This document shows, piece after piece, positions 1 through 8,483 of a stretch of DNA of 53,076 nucleotides (positions within the stretch are counted from its first letter, which is position 1; every line of letters begins with the position of its first letter). The position numbers were made by a program, and so were the translations under genes. The notes below the pieces were generated by a model that worked only from the letters and a program-made list of their open reading frames with translations, was not told where the DNA came from and did no database searches. This DNA is from Planctomycetia bacterium (GTDB lineage Bacteria; Planctomycetota; Planctomycetia; Pirellulales; JALHLM01): positions 1-53,076 of the forward strand of contig JAWXBP010000379.1 in the NCBI GenBank assembly GCA_034440135.1. Direction: 5' to 3'.

Positions 1-79
1 ATTCCCCCTCCAGCGTCCCTAAACTAAACCCCGTTCACCCCCGAGCGCCACACTTTTCAACCGCCAAGCGCTGCACAAT

Positions 80-925
80 TCAAGCGCCGTTTACACGCCA
101 GTAGCCGAAAAGGAATTCGCTGGTTTCGGCCCGAATGAACCCACTGGGGTCCTGATGAACGCTCCAGACTTCCACCGGCCGCGTTTCATCGTCAATGGCG
201 TTCCACGGGATTTCGTTGGCCAAGCGAGCACGGGTGAGCAGATCCACCAAATCGTTGTAGGACTTTTTGTCATTGACGTATCGTGAGCCAGGTTTGCGGG
301 CGTGACGGAGGGGAGGATCGTTTAGAAGCCCATAGTGAATCTGGCGATCCGACAGCGGCCAGAAGTCCTGCAAGTCGTTCAGCACCCGTTTGATCGCAGC
401 CAGGAATGGCTGCTTGGCCGCCGAAATCTCAGAGCGAGTCTTTGCTCCCAGGATCGCCATCGGAGCCATCTCGATCTTCGACCGCTTGTGTCGATGGGAC
501 AGCAGCCGGTTGTAGGCATCGTCCGGGTCGATGTTCACCAACTCTTCCCGGACTCGTTCATCATGGGTTTTCACCCGCTGCTTGTTGTGACTGACGAGCA
601 ACTGCAGGAAGGCCTCGGGATCATCGTCATGCCGGATCGGCTCGACAACACACGGGACGGTAATCAACCCAGCCAGTTGGGCAGCTACATGTCGACGGTG
701 CCCAGAGATGATGAAGCCATCCTCGGAGATCACCAGCGGCTGCAGCACTCCGCGTTCCTTGATGTTTGCCGAGAGGTCTTGAATCTCTGGATCGTCGGGC
801 AGCACCGGTCGATAGACACGGTTGTTCTCTGGCGATGGACGAATCGCCGTGATTTGCCATTCAGCCTGTTTTGCCGGAATCCAGGTATGCCTGGGTTTTG
901 AATTGGCTTCCCTGCCTTTAGTCAT
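80..925 (-). CDS. ParB/Srx-fold N-terminal domain protein (partition or element maintenance)
   Basis: A 281-residue protein whose N-terminal third is a ParB/RepB/Spo0J-type domain. Visible pieces are the ITAIRPSPENNR entry segment (about residues 25-36), IKERGVLQPLVI (about 55-66) and the GFIISGHRRHVAAQL box (about 70-84) that lines the CTP/nuclease pocket in this family. The rest is basic and helical with no domain I recognise. I place the start at the ATG at 925, not further upstream, because a strong GGGAGGA ribosome site precedes it and it overlaps the stop of the primase gene by 8 bases, which suggests translational coupling. ParB-fold proteins act in plasmid or chromosome segregation or as sequence-specific nucleases. 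Next to a primase, a role in element maintenance is likely but inferred. Bases 1-79 downstream hold nothing I can identify. Confidence 0.8.
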   Translation of the reverse strand: MTKGREANSKPRHTWIPAKQAEWQITAIRPSPENNRVYRPVLPDDPEIQDLSANIKERGVLQPLVISEDGFIISGHRRHVAAQLAGLITVPCVVEPIRHDDDPEAFLQLLVSHNKQRVKTHDERVREELVNIDPDDAYNRLLSHRHKRSKIEMAPMAILGAKTRSEISAAKQPFLAAIKRVLNDLQDFWPLSDRQIHYGLLNDPPLRHARKPGSRYVNDKKSYNDLVDLLTRARLANEIPWNAIDDETRPVEVWSVHQDPSGFIRAETSEFLFGYWRVNGA

Positions 926-2069
926 GTTGTCCTCCCAGAACGAGTTGATAAGTCTTGGCTTTGCGTCGCCACCGATCGCAACCCTTGCTGATTTCGAGCC
1001 GATCTTCTTTGACCAATTCGCGAAGGCACTTACTCGCGTAAGGTTGACTGCATCCCACGATTCCGGCGGCGGTTTCGCCAGCCAAATAAAACCTGCCTTT
1101 GTTCCATGCACCGAGGACCTGGCAGAGATGCCACACTCGTTCCGCCGCAGACGCCTCGGGAGCGGGATCGTAGGCCGCGATCAGCCGGGCCAATGCTTGA
1201 CGGTTATTGAGGCGAACGTGCTCCCACGCGAAACAGAATTGCCGCCAGTTCGACTGGTAGCTCTTGTCTTCGACATAGGCCTTCGACTGAATCCGAGCAT
1301 GCCAATCGGCGAATACATTCGACAACTGGTTCACCGTGACGGCGTCGCCAAACAGGCCACGCAGGTATCGCACGAACGCGAACAGTGCCCTGCCTCTCGT
1401 TCTCCGACCCAGGGGTTGATATCGCACGGCCGCCGCACGAGCCGCCAACCACATCGATAGAGCCACCCCCCCAGAAGCATCGTATTGATAGGATGAAATA
1501 GCCCCGCCTGTCCCCAGCAAAGCCTTGGGTAGGAGGTCGTGGGGGTGGATGGTGGGGAGTTGCGAGAGGTCGGGGAGTGGACGGACCCAGCGATACTCGC
1601 GGCGTTGGTGTGGCTTCTTGGGCGTTGGTTCTCGCCAGCTTGGGTCCAGAGTGATGTAGTTGCCATCGCCTTTAATGTGATGGACCGGTGAGCGTTCAGA
1701 ATTGCCCACGCGATACGAGTGAGTATCACGCTGACCTTCGACGCCGAGAAAGTAAAAGTGCCAGCCCCTTGGACTGATGGCGTAAGGCAGACACTTAGCC
1801 AAATTGCGATGCCGCTTTTCGAAGTCTCGATAGGCCGCATAGTTGTCCAGGTCGATGGCCATCAAGCCCCGGGATGCGGAGCCGGTAAGCAATCCGATGT
1901 TGTGGCGATCATCGGCGAAGTGAGTTCGCAACTCAGTGGCACTAAAGCCACCATTACGAACAATCGACTTGTAGCGAATGGCTGGGGTGTTGGTATCCCG
2001 ACGCAGCGGGATCACCTCGCAGCCGAGTTCCTTGTAGCGGCAGGCCGCCTCATACATTGCGTTGGACAC
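918..2069 (-). CDS. Prim-Pol family DNA primase/polymerase with C-terminal winged-helix-like region
   Basis: A 383-residue protein with the bifunctional primase/polymerase N-terminal domain found in plasmid, phage and integrative-element replication proteins. Motif I is seen as AIDLDN (residues 71-76, metal-binding acidic residues). The second motif is SPRGWHFYF (99-107) and the third is HHIKGDGNYI (130-139). No helicase Walker motif follows; residues about 305-380 look like a DNA-binding winged helix. The start is GTG at 2069, with an in-frame ATG at 2057 as an alternative. It is coupled to the downstream ParB-like gene. Chromosomal genes rarely carry this domain, so it points to a mobile replicon. 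A role in priming replication of that element is inferred from family knowledge. Confidence 0.8.
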   Translation of the reverse strand: MSNAMYEAACRYKELGCEVIPLRRDTNTPAIRYKSIVRNGGFSATELRTHFADDRHNIGLLTGSASRGLMAIDLDNYAAYRDFEKRHRNLAKCLPYAISPRGWHFYFLGVEGQRDTHSYRVGNSERSPVHHIKGDGNYITLDPSWREPTPKKPHQRREYRWVRPLPDLSQLPTIHPHDLLPKALLGTGGAISSYQYDASGGVALSMWLAARAAAVRYQPLGRRTRGRALFAFVRYLRGLFGDAVTVNQLSNVFADWHARIQSKAYVEDKSYQSNWRQFCFAWEHVRLNNRQALARLIAAYDPAPEASAAERVWHLCQVLGAWNKGRFYLAGETAAGIVGCSQPYASKCLRELVKEDRLEISKGCDRWRRKAKTYQLVLGGQHD

Positions 2070-2493
2070 TTGACGTCATCCATTCCGCCAAGCGACCGGC
2101 CACGTCTATAATGACGTTGGACTGACTGACTGAACGCTGGGCAATTTGAACTGGCCCGCACATGCCCGGGGGAAGGAGTGATGACCTTCTCCCGGGTTTC
2201 TAATCTCGCCAGCCGCCGGGCCATATCGCGGTCTGGGTTTCCTTGGGGTTTCCATAGCTGTTGCCTTTGGATTGGTGTGTGACTGCGTGAATCGTATGCG
2301 GCAACTAACCGTTAGACCGCACTGGTACAGCTTGTACATCTCCTTTGTTCAATGAGTGCAAGTAATGAGTGCCTTTGCAGACCTTTTCTTGCGTTGACGC
2401 GTGGCCAGGTCGAAAGATGACCGGAGAATAGTGGAGGTCATCGCCCGATGTTTAGGTTGCCAAGGCAACCCTGACGATGAGCCATCCTTGCCC
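2070..2493. other. Gene-free stretch between the primase gene and the cut MFS gene
   Basis: I see no convincing gene in these 424 bases. The two short minus-strand reading frames here have no recognisable motif. The stretch holds a TGACGTCA palindrome (2071-2078) just upstream of the primase start, a tetranucleotide run of ACTG units (2121-2131), a 12-base hairpin (2165-2196), two direct copies of AATGAGTGC (2351-2359 and 2364-2372), and an attachment-site-like arrangement at 2444-2505. Such a mix suits a replication or recombination control region, but no function is shown. Confidence 0.4.
2165..2196. repeat. Inverted repeat, 12-base stem with 8-base loop
   Basis: The arms 2165-2176 and 2185-2196 pair over 12 positions with one G-T mismatch. 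The loop is AGTGATGA. On the plus strand the right arm is followed by TTTCT, so it could act as a weak terminator. It could equally be an operator or origin structure upstream of the primase gene. Confidence 0.45.
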
Positions 2494-2505
2494 TTAACCC
2501 GATGT
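2444..2505. other. Attachment-site-like junction between the element and the MFS gene
   Basis: Two direct copies of CCCGATGT (2444-2451 and 2498-2505) flank a short segment containing the near-palindrome GGTTGCC-AA-GGCAACC (2455-2470). The MFS reading frame loses homology-like sequence and stops at 2494, exactly at the right-hand copy. This is the arrangement expected of a recombination junction, but the second end of the element is outside the window. Confidence 0.3.
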
Positions 2506-3558
2506 GAGGCTCGGCAGGCCAACGTTCAGGCCGACGTACCAGGACCACAACAGAAATGCGCCGGCGATCCAATAGCGATGCGCAGGCGTCGCCATGAGAA
2601 AGCACAGCGGCGCGGCGGCCACGCAAAGTTGCGACGCGATCAACACCGGACGATGTCCGAGGCGATCGCACAACACGCCGGCGGGCCGACTCAGCGCGAA
2701 CTGCCCCAGCCGCATCCCGGTCCGCAACGCGTTCATCTCGAACACGCCGAGTCCCAAGATCCAGCGCGGATACGTCTGCTGCGGCGATGCGGTCAAACCG
2801 TTAAACGTGGAGAACCAGCAACCGTAGTAAAGCAATCGCCGAAACCGCGAGTCCGCGAACGGCGCCAGGATTTCCCGCCAACGAAACGAAGTCGCGGCAC
2901 GGCGCGGAGAATTGCCGGGCCGAGGCAGCGCCAACAATGCGCCGACCGACGCAAACAGGAATAGCACGCCAATCGCCAGCGCGACGGCATAGGCGACAAG
3001 CTTCGCCTCCGGATGCGCTTTGCCCCAGGCGTCAATCAGGTAGCCGCTCAGCAGGATAACCGGAATCTCGATCGATAGTTGCCAGAACTGCCGCGCGCCA
3101 AAGTACGTGCCGCGTATCCGCCGGGGCACAAGATCGCCCAACCAGGCGTACAGCGCAACGAGTCCCAGATATTCCAGCGTCTGATGAACGCAAAGCACCC
3201 CGATCAAGCCCAACAGCGGACGCTGTAGCTGCGCCGCGCCGGCGAGATAAGCCACGGCCGGCATGCCGATCGCCACCAGATAGCTCGCCGTCATCAACGC
3301 GACGCAAGCGCGCTTGACGTCGCCGCCGGTGCGGTGGATGACCCACGGCGTCGCCAAGCGCAATAAGCCTAGTAGCGTCGGCAAGGCGAGTAGAAAGCCC
3401 ACGACAGTATTCTTCGCGCCAAACTCCATCGCCAAAAAATAAAGCGGCGTGCCCGAGGTCAGCGCGTTGCCGGCGGACCACAGCACCGCCTGCACATGCG
3501 CCGTCCGCCAAGCGCGACGTCGAGGGCTGAGCGGTCGAGTAATGCGCTGCGAAGGCAT
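2494..3558 (-). CDS. MFS-type transporter, C-terminally truncated
   Basis: A 354-residue membrane protein of the major facilitator type, with about nine to ten hydrophobic helices after a basic N-terminus rich in Arg. A typical family member has 12 helices and 400 or more residues. Here the reading frame ends in GLNVGLPSLTSG straight after a helix, and no other frame downstream continues with membrane helices. I read this as a gene cut at its 3' end by the neighbouring mobile element, not as a frameshift. It probably no longer makes a working transporter. It lies 54 bases downstream of another MFS gene on the same strand. Confidence 0.7.
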   Translation of the reverse strand: MPSQRITRPLSPRRRAWRTAHVQAVLWSAGNALTSGTPLYFLAMEFGAKNTVVGFLLALPTLLGLLRLATPWVIHRTGGDVKRACVALMTASYLVAIGMPAVAYLAGAAQLQRPLLGLIGVLCVHQTLEYLGLVALYAWLGDLVPRRIRGTYFGARQFWQLSIEIPVILLSGYLIDAWGKAHPEAKLVAYAVALAIGVLFLFASVGALLALPRPGNSPRRAATSFRWREILAPFADSRFRRLLYYGCWFSTFNGLTASPQQTYPRWILGLGVFEMNALRTGMRLGQFALSRPAGVLCDRLGHRPVLIASQLCVAAAPLCFLMATPAHRYWIAGAFLLWSWYVGLNVGLPSLTSG

Positions 3559-3612
3559 GCCGCTAAGCGTAAGTCAACGCGGATGAGCGTGCCAGTCTCA
3601 GCCGCAGTATTG

Positions 3613-4902
3613 CTACTTGCCAAAGTCCTTCCCGCTGCGGACGGCGACGGCGATCAAGGCCGCACCGACAATCATCAACCCCGTTGCCGCCCAATAAGGC
3701 AGTGTGTGCCCCCAAGGGCGATCATGCGCCCAGCCGAGCAACGAGAAGCCCGTCACCGGGCCGACGATCCGCGCCAGCGCGCCGGCGCTCTGATTGAGGC
3801 CCAGAATGCCCCCTTGCCGGGCGGGATCGCTGCGCCGCGAAATCAGCGCGTTCAACGACGGCGTAACCATCGCGAAGCCGACAATGGCGACCGTCAGCGC
3901 GCCGAGCAAACTCGGGATATGCACCTGGTAACTAGCCAGCGCGAGCAAACCAAAGCCCACGATCGACACCGTCGCGCCCATGGTGGTCAGGCGCTCGTCG
4001 CTGATCTTGCCCGCGAGACGGCGCACCAGGAACCCTTGCGCGAAGCTAAGCACAAGTCCGATGTAGCAGAATACGAGCAGCAGCTGCGCCGGAAAATGAT
4101 GCGTCCCGTGCTCCTGCACCTGCTGCGCGGCGTCGGCCTTGTAGAGCAACAGCCGTGACAACGTCGACTCGAAATTCGCAAAGGCGAAGATCGACACGAA
4201 CGACGCCAGAATCAACAGCGCCACGGACGGCATCGAGATTGCGTCGGAAAGTGCGCGCCAGTCGAGCAACTTGTGCTCCGATCGGGCGCCGCCCGGCGGC
4301 AAAGATTCCGGCAAGCGAAACACTGCCATCATGAGCGCGATTACCGACAGCCCGGCGGCCAGATAGCCCGGCCAAGGGCTCAAAGCCTCCTCGCCGGACA
4401 GCCATAGACTCAACGCGCCGAGCGCTGGCCCGAACGTAAAGCCCAGTCCGAACGCCGCGCCGATCAGCGCCATGCCCTTCGAGCGGCCTTCGAGCGTGGT
4501 TGAATCGGCGATGTACGCCTGGGTGGTGGAGATCGTCGCGCCGGCCAAACCCGCACCGATCCGCGCCACGAACAACCAGGTCAAGCTCCCCCACTGTGCG
4601 GCCAGGCCGAACAACGTATAAAACACCACGGAACCGGCCAGGCCGACCATCAACACGGGCCGCCGCCCAATCCGATCCGACAACCGTCCCCACAGCGGCG
4701 CGAACAGAAACTGCATCGCGGAAAAACTGGACATCAACAGCCCAACCGTCAACTCCTGCCGGCCGGCGGTCATTTCGCGCATCTCAGGCAACAATTTCGC
4801 GTAGATCGGCAGCAGCGGCAACACCATCCCGAAACCCAACAGGTCAATAAAGACCGTCAGGAAGATGACCAACAGAGAACCACGTCGCGGAGCGTCAGGC
4901 AT
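3613..4902 (-). CDS. MFS drug-efflux-type transporter (TetA-like)
   Basis: A 429-residue inner-membrane protein with 12 predicted helices. The first helix carries FIDLLGFGMVLPLLP, typical of TetA-type proton/drug antiporters. The loop between helices 2 and 3 has motif A as GRLSDRIGRRPVL, and helix 5 carries the proline/glycine-rich motif C region. I chose the ATG at 4902 (protein MPDAPRRG...) because AAAGGA lies about 7 bases upstream; the reading frame itself extends 49 codons further without support. The substrate cannot be told from sequence. The upstream spacer holds a 33-base inverted repeat (4993-5151). Confidence 0.8.
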   Translation of the reverse strand: MPDAPRRGSLLVIFLTVFIDLLGFGMVLPLLPIYAKLLPEMREMTAGRQELTVGLLMSSFSAMQFLFAPLWGRLSDRIGRRPVLMVGLAGSVVFYTLFGLAAQWGSLTWLFVARIGAGLAGATISTTQAYIADSTTLEGRSKGMALIGAAFGLGFTFGPALGALSLWLSGEEALSPWPGYLAAGLSVIALMMAVFRLPESLPPGGARSEHKLLDWRALSDAISMPSVALLILASFVSIFAFANFESTLSRLLLYKADAAQQVQEHGTHHFPAQLLLVFCYIGLVLSFAQGFLVRRLAGKISDERLTTMGATVSIVGFGLLALASYQVHIPSLLGALTVAIVGFAMVTPSLNALISRRSDPARQGGILGLNQSAGALARIVGPVTGFSLLGWAHDRPWGHTLPYWAATGLMIVGAALIAVAVRSGKDFGK

Positions 4903-4992
4903 CAGGCATCCTTTGGAAGAATCGACGCCCCAGTGTGCCGCACATCGCCTGTGCGGAATAGTGGCGCGCGGCTCGAACGTGTCGCCAACCAA

Positions 4993-5151
4993 CACTAGCT
5001 CGTAGCGCCAGCGAGGGAGAGTTGACCCTGCGAACATTGTCAGGATCAAACCCTCAACGACACCGCGAATGAGCCATCAAAACGTCGCTGAGAGTTCATT
5101 CGGAAGTATTTTTCCGGTGTCAACTCTCACGCGCTGGCGCGACGGGCTAGT
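4993..5151. repeat. MITE-like element with 33-base inverted ends
   Basis: The left arm 4993-5025 and right arm 5119-5151 are inverted copies matching at 29 of 33 positions, both starting ACTAGC at the outer edge. About 93 bases lie between them and contain no gene. A related single arm lies at 30856-30880 and a degenerate piece near 21551. Same-family repeats with the core GCGCCAGCGAGG are, from memory, frequent in planctomycete spacers. No flanking target duplication is obvious. Confidence 0.65.
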
Positions 5152-5198
5152 GTCAGCGGGCGCTGGCCGGGCTGTGTCGGTCCCGGTATGATAACTTG

Positions 5199-6473
5199 AT
5201 GAAAGACGCCGCCTTTTTCGAACGCCGAAAGCTGGAATCGCTGGAGCCTTGGGCATTGCGCCAGCATCAATTGGCGCGCTTGAATGCGCTGCTGGCGACC
5301 ATTCTGCCGACGAATCGCCTCTACGCGGAAAAGCTTGACGGGATTTCGCTGCCGCTGGAATCCTTCGAGCAATTCGATCGACTCCCGCATACCTTCAAGG
5401 AAGAGCTGATCGATCGTCGGCATCATGGCGATTTCGCCGCGAACTTGACCTATCCGGTAGAGCGCTACGTCCGCTATCACCAGACCTCGGGCACCAGCGG
5501 CCGGCCGATTATGGTGCTCGATACCGCCGAGGACTGGAACTGGTGGGTCAACACCTGGCAGTTCACGCTCGACGCGGCTGAGATCACGCCGGGCGATCGC
5601 GCACTGCTGGCCTTTTCCTTTGGCCCCTTCATCGGCTTTTGGAGCGCCTTCGACGCCCTCACGCGGCGCGGCGCCTTGGCTGCGCCCGGCGGTGGCATGA
5701 CGTCGTTGCAACGGCTGGAACTCATTCGCACGCTGCGCGCGAACATCCTGCTCTGCACGCCGAGTTACGCGCTGCACCTCGCGGAAGTCGCGGAGAATCA
5801 TCAACTTGATCCGCGCACCATGGGCGTAGAGAAACTGATTCTTTCCGGCGAGCCCGGCGCTTCGGCGTCAATAATTCGCGAAAAAATCGCGACCTGTTGG
5901 AACGCCCAAGTGATCGATCACAGCGGCGCGACAGAAGTCGGTCCCTGGGGCTACAGCGACAGTGAACGTCGCGGCCTGCACGTCGTGGAAAGCGAGTTCA
6001 TCGCGGAGTTCCTGTCGATCGAACACGGCGGTCCGGCCGCGGCTGGCGAACTCTCGGAATTGGTGCTGACTAGCCTGGGGCGCTACGGCGGCCCGTTGAT
6101 TCGTTACCGCACCGGCGATCTGGTCCGCCCGCAATGGCCCGCCGGGTATGCAAATCGCTTCGTGTTGCTCGAAGGAGGCGTGCTGGGGCGCACGGACGAC
6201 ATGATGATCATCCGCGGCGTCAACGTCTTCCCAAGCGCCGTGGAACAAATTCTCCGCAGCTTCCCCGAAGTGTTGGAATACCGGCTCCGCGCCTTCAAGG
6301 CCGCGCAGTTGGATCAGCTCGAGGTCGAAATCGAAGATCGCCTCGAACAGCCGGCCCGCGTGGCCGAGGAACTGCGGCTCCGGCTAGGACTGAACATCGA
6401 AGTGCGCTGCGTGACCATCGGTTCGCTCCCACGCTTCGAAGGCAAAGGCCGCCGCTTCGCCGACGACCGGTAA
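5199..6473 (+). CDS. Adenylate-forming enzyme of the phenylacetate-CoA ligase / coenzyme F390 synthetase family
   Basis: A 424-residue cytoplasmic protein of the ANL superfamily. The ATP-binding P-loop is TSGTSGRP (residues 96-103), the A8-type motif is YRTGDLV (about 302-308), and GVNVFPSAVEQIL (about 340) matches the C-terminal domain signature of PaaK-like enzymes. These enzymes activate a carboxylate as an acyl-adenylate and usually pass it to coenzyme A; the acid used here is unknown. I start at ATG 5199 (MKDAAFF); TTG 5196 is immediately before it. A TATGAT box at 5187-5192 lies so close to the start that a leaderless transcript is possible. It is the first gene of a same-strand run that includes coaX, which makes CoA itself. 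Confidence 0.8.
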   Translation: MKDAAFFERRKLESLEPWALRQHQLARLNALLATILPTNRLYAEKLDGISLPLESFEQFDRLPHTFKEELIDRRHHGDFAANLTYPVERYVRYHQTSGTSGRPIMVLDTAEDWNWWVNTWQFTLDAAEITPGDRALLAFSFGPFIGFWSAFDALTRRGALAAPGGGMTSLQRLELIRTLRANILLCTPSYALHLAEVAENHQLDPRTMGVEKLILSGEPGASASIIREKIATCWNAQVIDHSGATEVGPWGYSDSERRGLHVVESEFIAEFLSIEHGGPAAAGELSELVLTSLGRYGGPLIRYRTGDLVRPQWPAGYANRFVLLEGGVLGRTDDMMIIRGVNVFPSAVEQILRSFPEVLEYRLRAFKAAQLDQLEVEIEDRLEQPARVAEELRLRLGLNIEVRCVTIGSLPRFEGKGRRFADDR

Positions 6474-6523
6474 ATGCACGCCAAACTCGTGTCGTTCTCG
6501 TTCTTAGCGCCAACATTTCCTGC

Positions 6524-7324
6524 ATGACCGCCACCCCCACTCGGCCGCTGATCGCCGTGGACGTCGGCAATAGCCGCATCAAGCTCGGTTGGTTCGAGCA
6601 TGCGCTGGCGAGTGATTTTCCATTGCCGGATCGCACCTTACGCTTGACCTTGGATGCGCTCGACTGGACCGAACTCGACGACTGGCTCGGCGGCGTGGCG
6701 CCGGCTGAGCTGGATTGGCGATTGGGCAGCGTGAATCGCGCCGCGCAGTCGCGGCTAATCGATTTGCTGCGCGAGCGCGGCGCGATTGCCAACACGATGT
6801 TGCTGGCAGCCGGCGACTTGCCATTGCGCGTCGACTTGCCACTGCCGGACATGGTCGGCGTCGATCGCTTGCTCGACGCCGTGGCCGCGAATCGTTTGCG
6901 CCCGGCGGACCGCGCCGCCGTGGTGGTCGACCTCGGCACTGCCATCACCGTCGATCTCGTTTCCGCCGATGGCGCCTTTCAAGGAGGCGCGATTCTGCCG
7001 GGACTGATGACGTCGGCGAAAGCGTTGAATCAATTCACCGACATGCTACCGTTGCTGGCGGAGTTGGACGGCGCGCCGAACGCGCTCGGGAAATCAACCC
7101 TCGAAGCGATGCGCTCCGGTTTGTTCTGGGGCGCGGTCGGCGGCATTCGGGAATTGGTCGCGCGATATACGGAACAACTGGCGGCGCAGCCCGTGGTGAT
7201 TGTTGCCGGCGGCAGCTCGCATGTCGTGGCCGATCTCTTGGGCAACGACGCCCGGCACGAGCCGCACCTCACGCTGGCCGGCATCGCCTTAGCCGCCCGA
7301 GGCGCTGATGAACGCAGCGTGTAA
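6524..7324 (+). CDS. coaX: Type III pantothenate kinase
   Basis: A 266-residue cytoplasmic kinase catalysing ATP-dependent phosphorylation of pantothenate, the first step of CoA synthesis. The N-terminal phosphate-binding motif is DVGNSRIK (residues 13-20). The second conserved block VVVDLGTAITVDLV (about 134-147) and the GVDRLL motif (about 109-114) belong to the ASKHA-fold CoaX family, which is not feedback-inhibited by CoA and usually needs a monovalent cation. Length fits the family (240-270). The open frame extends far upstream inside the previous gene, but the ATG at 6524 gives the family's normal N-terminus. It overlaps the next gene by 17 bases. Confidence 0.92.
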   Translation: MTATPTRPLIAVDVGNSRIKLGWFEHALASDFPLPDRTLRLTLDALDWTELDDWLGGVAPAELDWRLGSVNRAAQSRLIDLLRERGAIANTMLLAAGDLPLRVDLPLPDMVGVDRLLDAVAANRLRPADRAAVVVDLGTAITVDLVSADGAFQGGAILPGLMTSAKALNQFTDMLPLLAELDGAPNALGKSTLEAMRSGLFWGAVGGIRELVARYTEQLAAQPVVIVAGGSSHVVADLLGNDARHEPHLTLAGIALAARGADERSV

Positions 7325-8483
7325 CAGCGACATTGCTCCGCTAGCGGTGCTACTGACTCCGCCCGGCCGCGGCGCAGTAGCAACGATTTCGATAACTGGG
7401 CACGGTGCCATTACATGTGTGGCGCAGTCATTTCTTCCCGCCGGCACAAGAGCACTTCAGGAAGCGCCCGTGGCGCAAATCATGTACGGCCGCTGGGGCA
7501 GCAAATCGGGAGAAGAAGTCGTCGTCTGTCGTGTCGACGAGGAAACGATCGAGGTGCATTGCCACGGCGGCGAGGCGGCGGCAGCGCGGATTCTCGCCGA
7601 CCTTGCCCAACATGGCGCGTCCGTGCAAACCTGGCGCGATAGGGCTGGCGACTCGATTCGCGCGGCGGCGTTTCGCGCGCTGACAGAAGCGACCACGAAA
7701 CCGGCCGCGGCGATTTTGTGGGATCAGTACGCCGGCGCGTTGGTACGCGCACTCGCGGACCTGAAGGTACGAATCCGCGATGACCATCTGGCGACGGCCG
7801 TGGAGGCGATCGATCGACTGTTATCGTTCGCCGAACTGGGTCTGCATTTGACCACAACTTGGCGCGTCGCGCTCGTAGGGTCGCCGAACGTCGGCAAGAG
7901 TAGTTTGTTGAATGCAGTGCTCGGCTTCGGCCGCGCCATCGTTCACGATCAGCCCGGCACGACGCGCGATCTCGTCACCGGAATCACCGCCTTTGCCGGC
8001 TGGCCGTGCTTGTTGGTCGACACAGCTGGCCTACGAGCGACGGCAGAACCGATCGAACGCGCCGGCGTCGCGCTCGCTGCGCAAGAGTTACAGCAGGCTG
8101 ATCTGTTGCTCTGGGTTCGCGACGCCACGAGCGGTTCTGATGACGAACTGCAGTTGCCAAGTCAAATTGCGCGCGAGCCTTTGGTCGTTTGGAATAAGTG
8201 CGATCTCCTCGATTCGGCAACGCCGACAATCGGCGGCGGACTGCTGGCCAGCGCCCTTACCGGGCAGGGAATCGAATCGCTGGTCGCGGCGATCGCCCAA
8301 CGCCTCGTGCCGGAGACGCCGCCGCGCGGCGCGGCCGTGCCGTTCACGCCGGCACAAGTCGCTCGTCTGAAAAACATCCAAACCGATCTGCGTTTTGGCC
8401 GTGCCCGCGAAGCGCTTGACGCGTTAGAATCGTGGCTGGGTGAACAAACCTCGGAAATCCTGCCCGGAGAGATCCGTGAATAA
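7308..8483 (+). CDS. Short MnmE/TrmE-like GTPase
   Basis: A 391-residue protein with an N-terminal formyl-THF-binding-like region, a helical part, and an inserted Era-type GTPase domain: G1 GSPNVGKSS (about 191-199), G2 within PGTTRD, G3 DTAG (about 238-241), G4 NKCD (about 295-298). True MnmE is about 450 residues, modifies the wobble uridine of tRNAs with MnmG, and ends in a conserved CIGK box. Here the protein ends in ...TSEILPGEIRE with no terminal Cys motif. The opening residues resemble MnmE but lack its usual D-T-I-A-A-I-A-T-P start. I call it a divergent paralogue or reduced MnmE. Its start overlaps coaX by 17 bases and its stop overlaps the next start (GTGAATAA). Confidence 0.8.
   Translation: MNAACNSDIAPLAVLLTPPGRGAVATISITGHGAITCVAQSFLPAGTRALQEAPVAQIMYGRWGSKSGEEVVVCRVDEETIEVHCHGGEAAAARILADLAQHGASVQTWRDRAGDSIRAAAFRALTEATTKPAAAILWDQYAGALVRALADLKVRIRDDHLATAVEAIDRLLSFAELGLHLTTTWRVALVGSPNVGKSSLLNAVLGFGRAIVHDQPGTTRDLVTGITAFAGWPCLLVDTAGLRATAEPIERAGVALAAQELQQADLLLWVRDATSGSDDELQLPSQIAREPLVVWNKCDLLDSATPTIGGGLLASALTGQGIESLVAAIAQRLVPETPPRGAAVPFTPAQVARLKNIQTDLRFGRAREALDALESWLGEQTSEILPGEIRE

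Noticed and set aside
335-1460. Long plus-strand reading frames opposite the ParB-like and primase genes
   Set aside because: No motif or ribosome site; they mirror the real minus-strand genes.
2012-2339. Two short minus-strand frames upstream of the primase gene
   Set aside because: No recognisable motif and poorly placed ribosome sites; they run through the hairpin at 2165-2196.
8440-8475. Upstream GTG start for the HGSNAT-like gene
   Set aside because: The 8476 GTG has a better ribosome site and overlaps the preceding stop; the extra 12 residues lie inside the GTPase gene.
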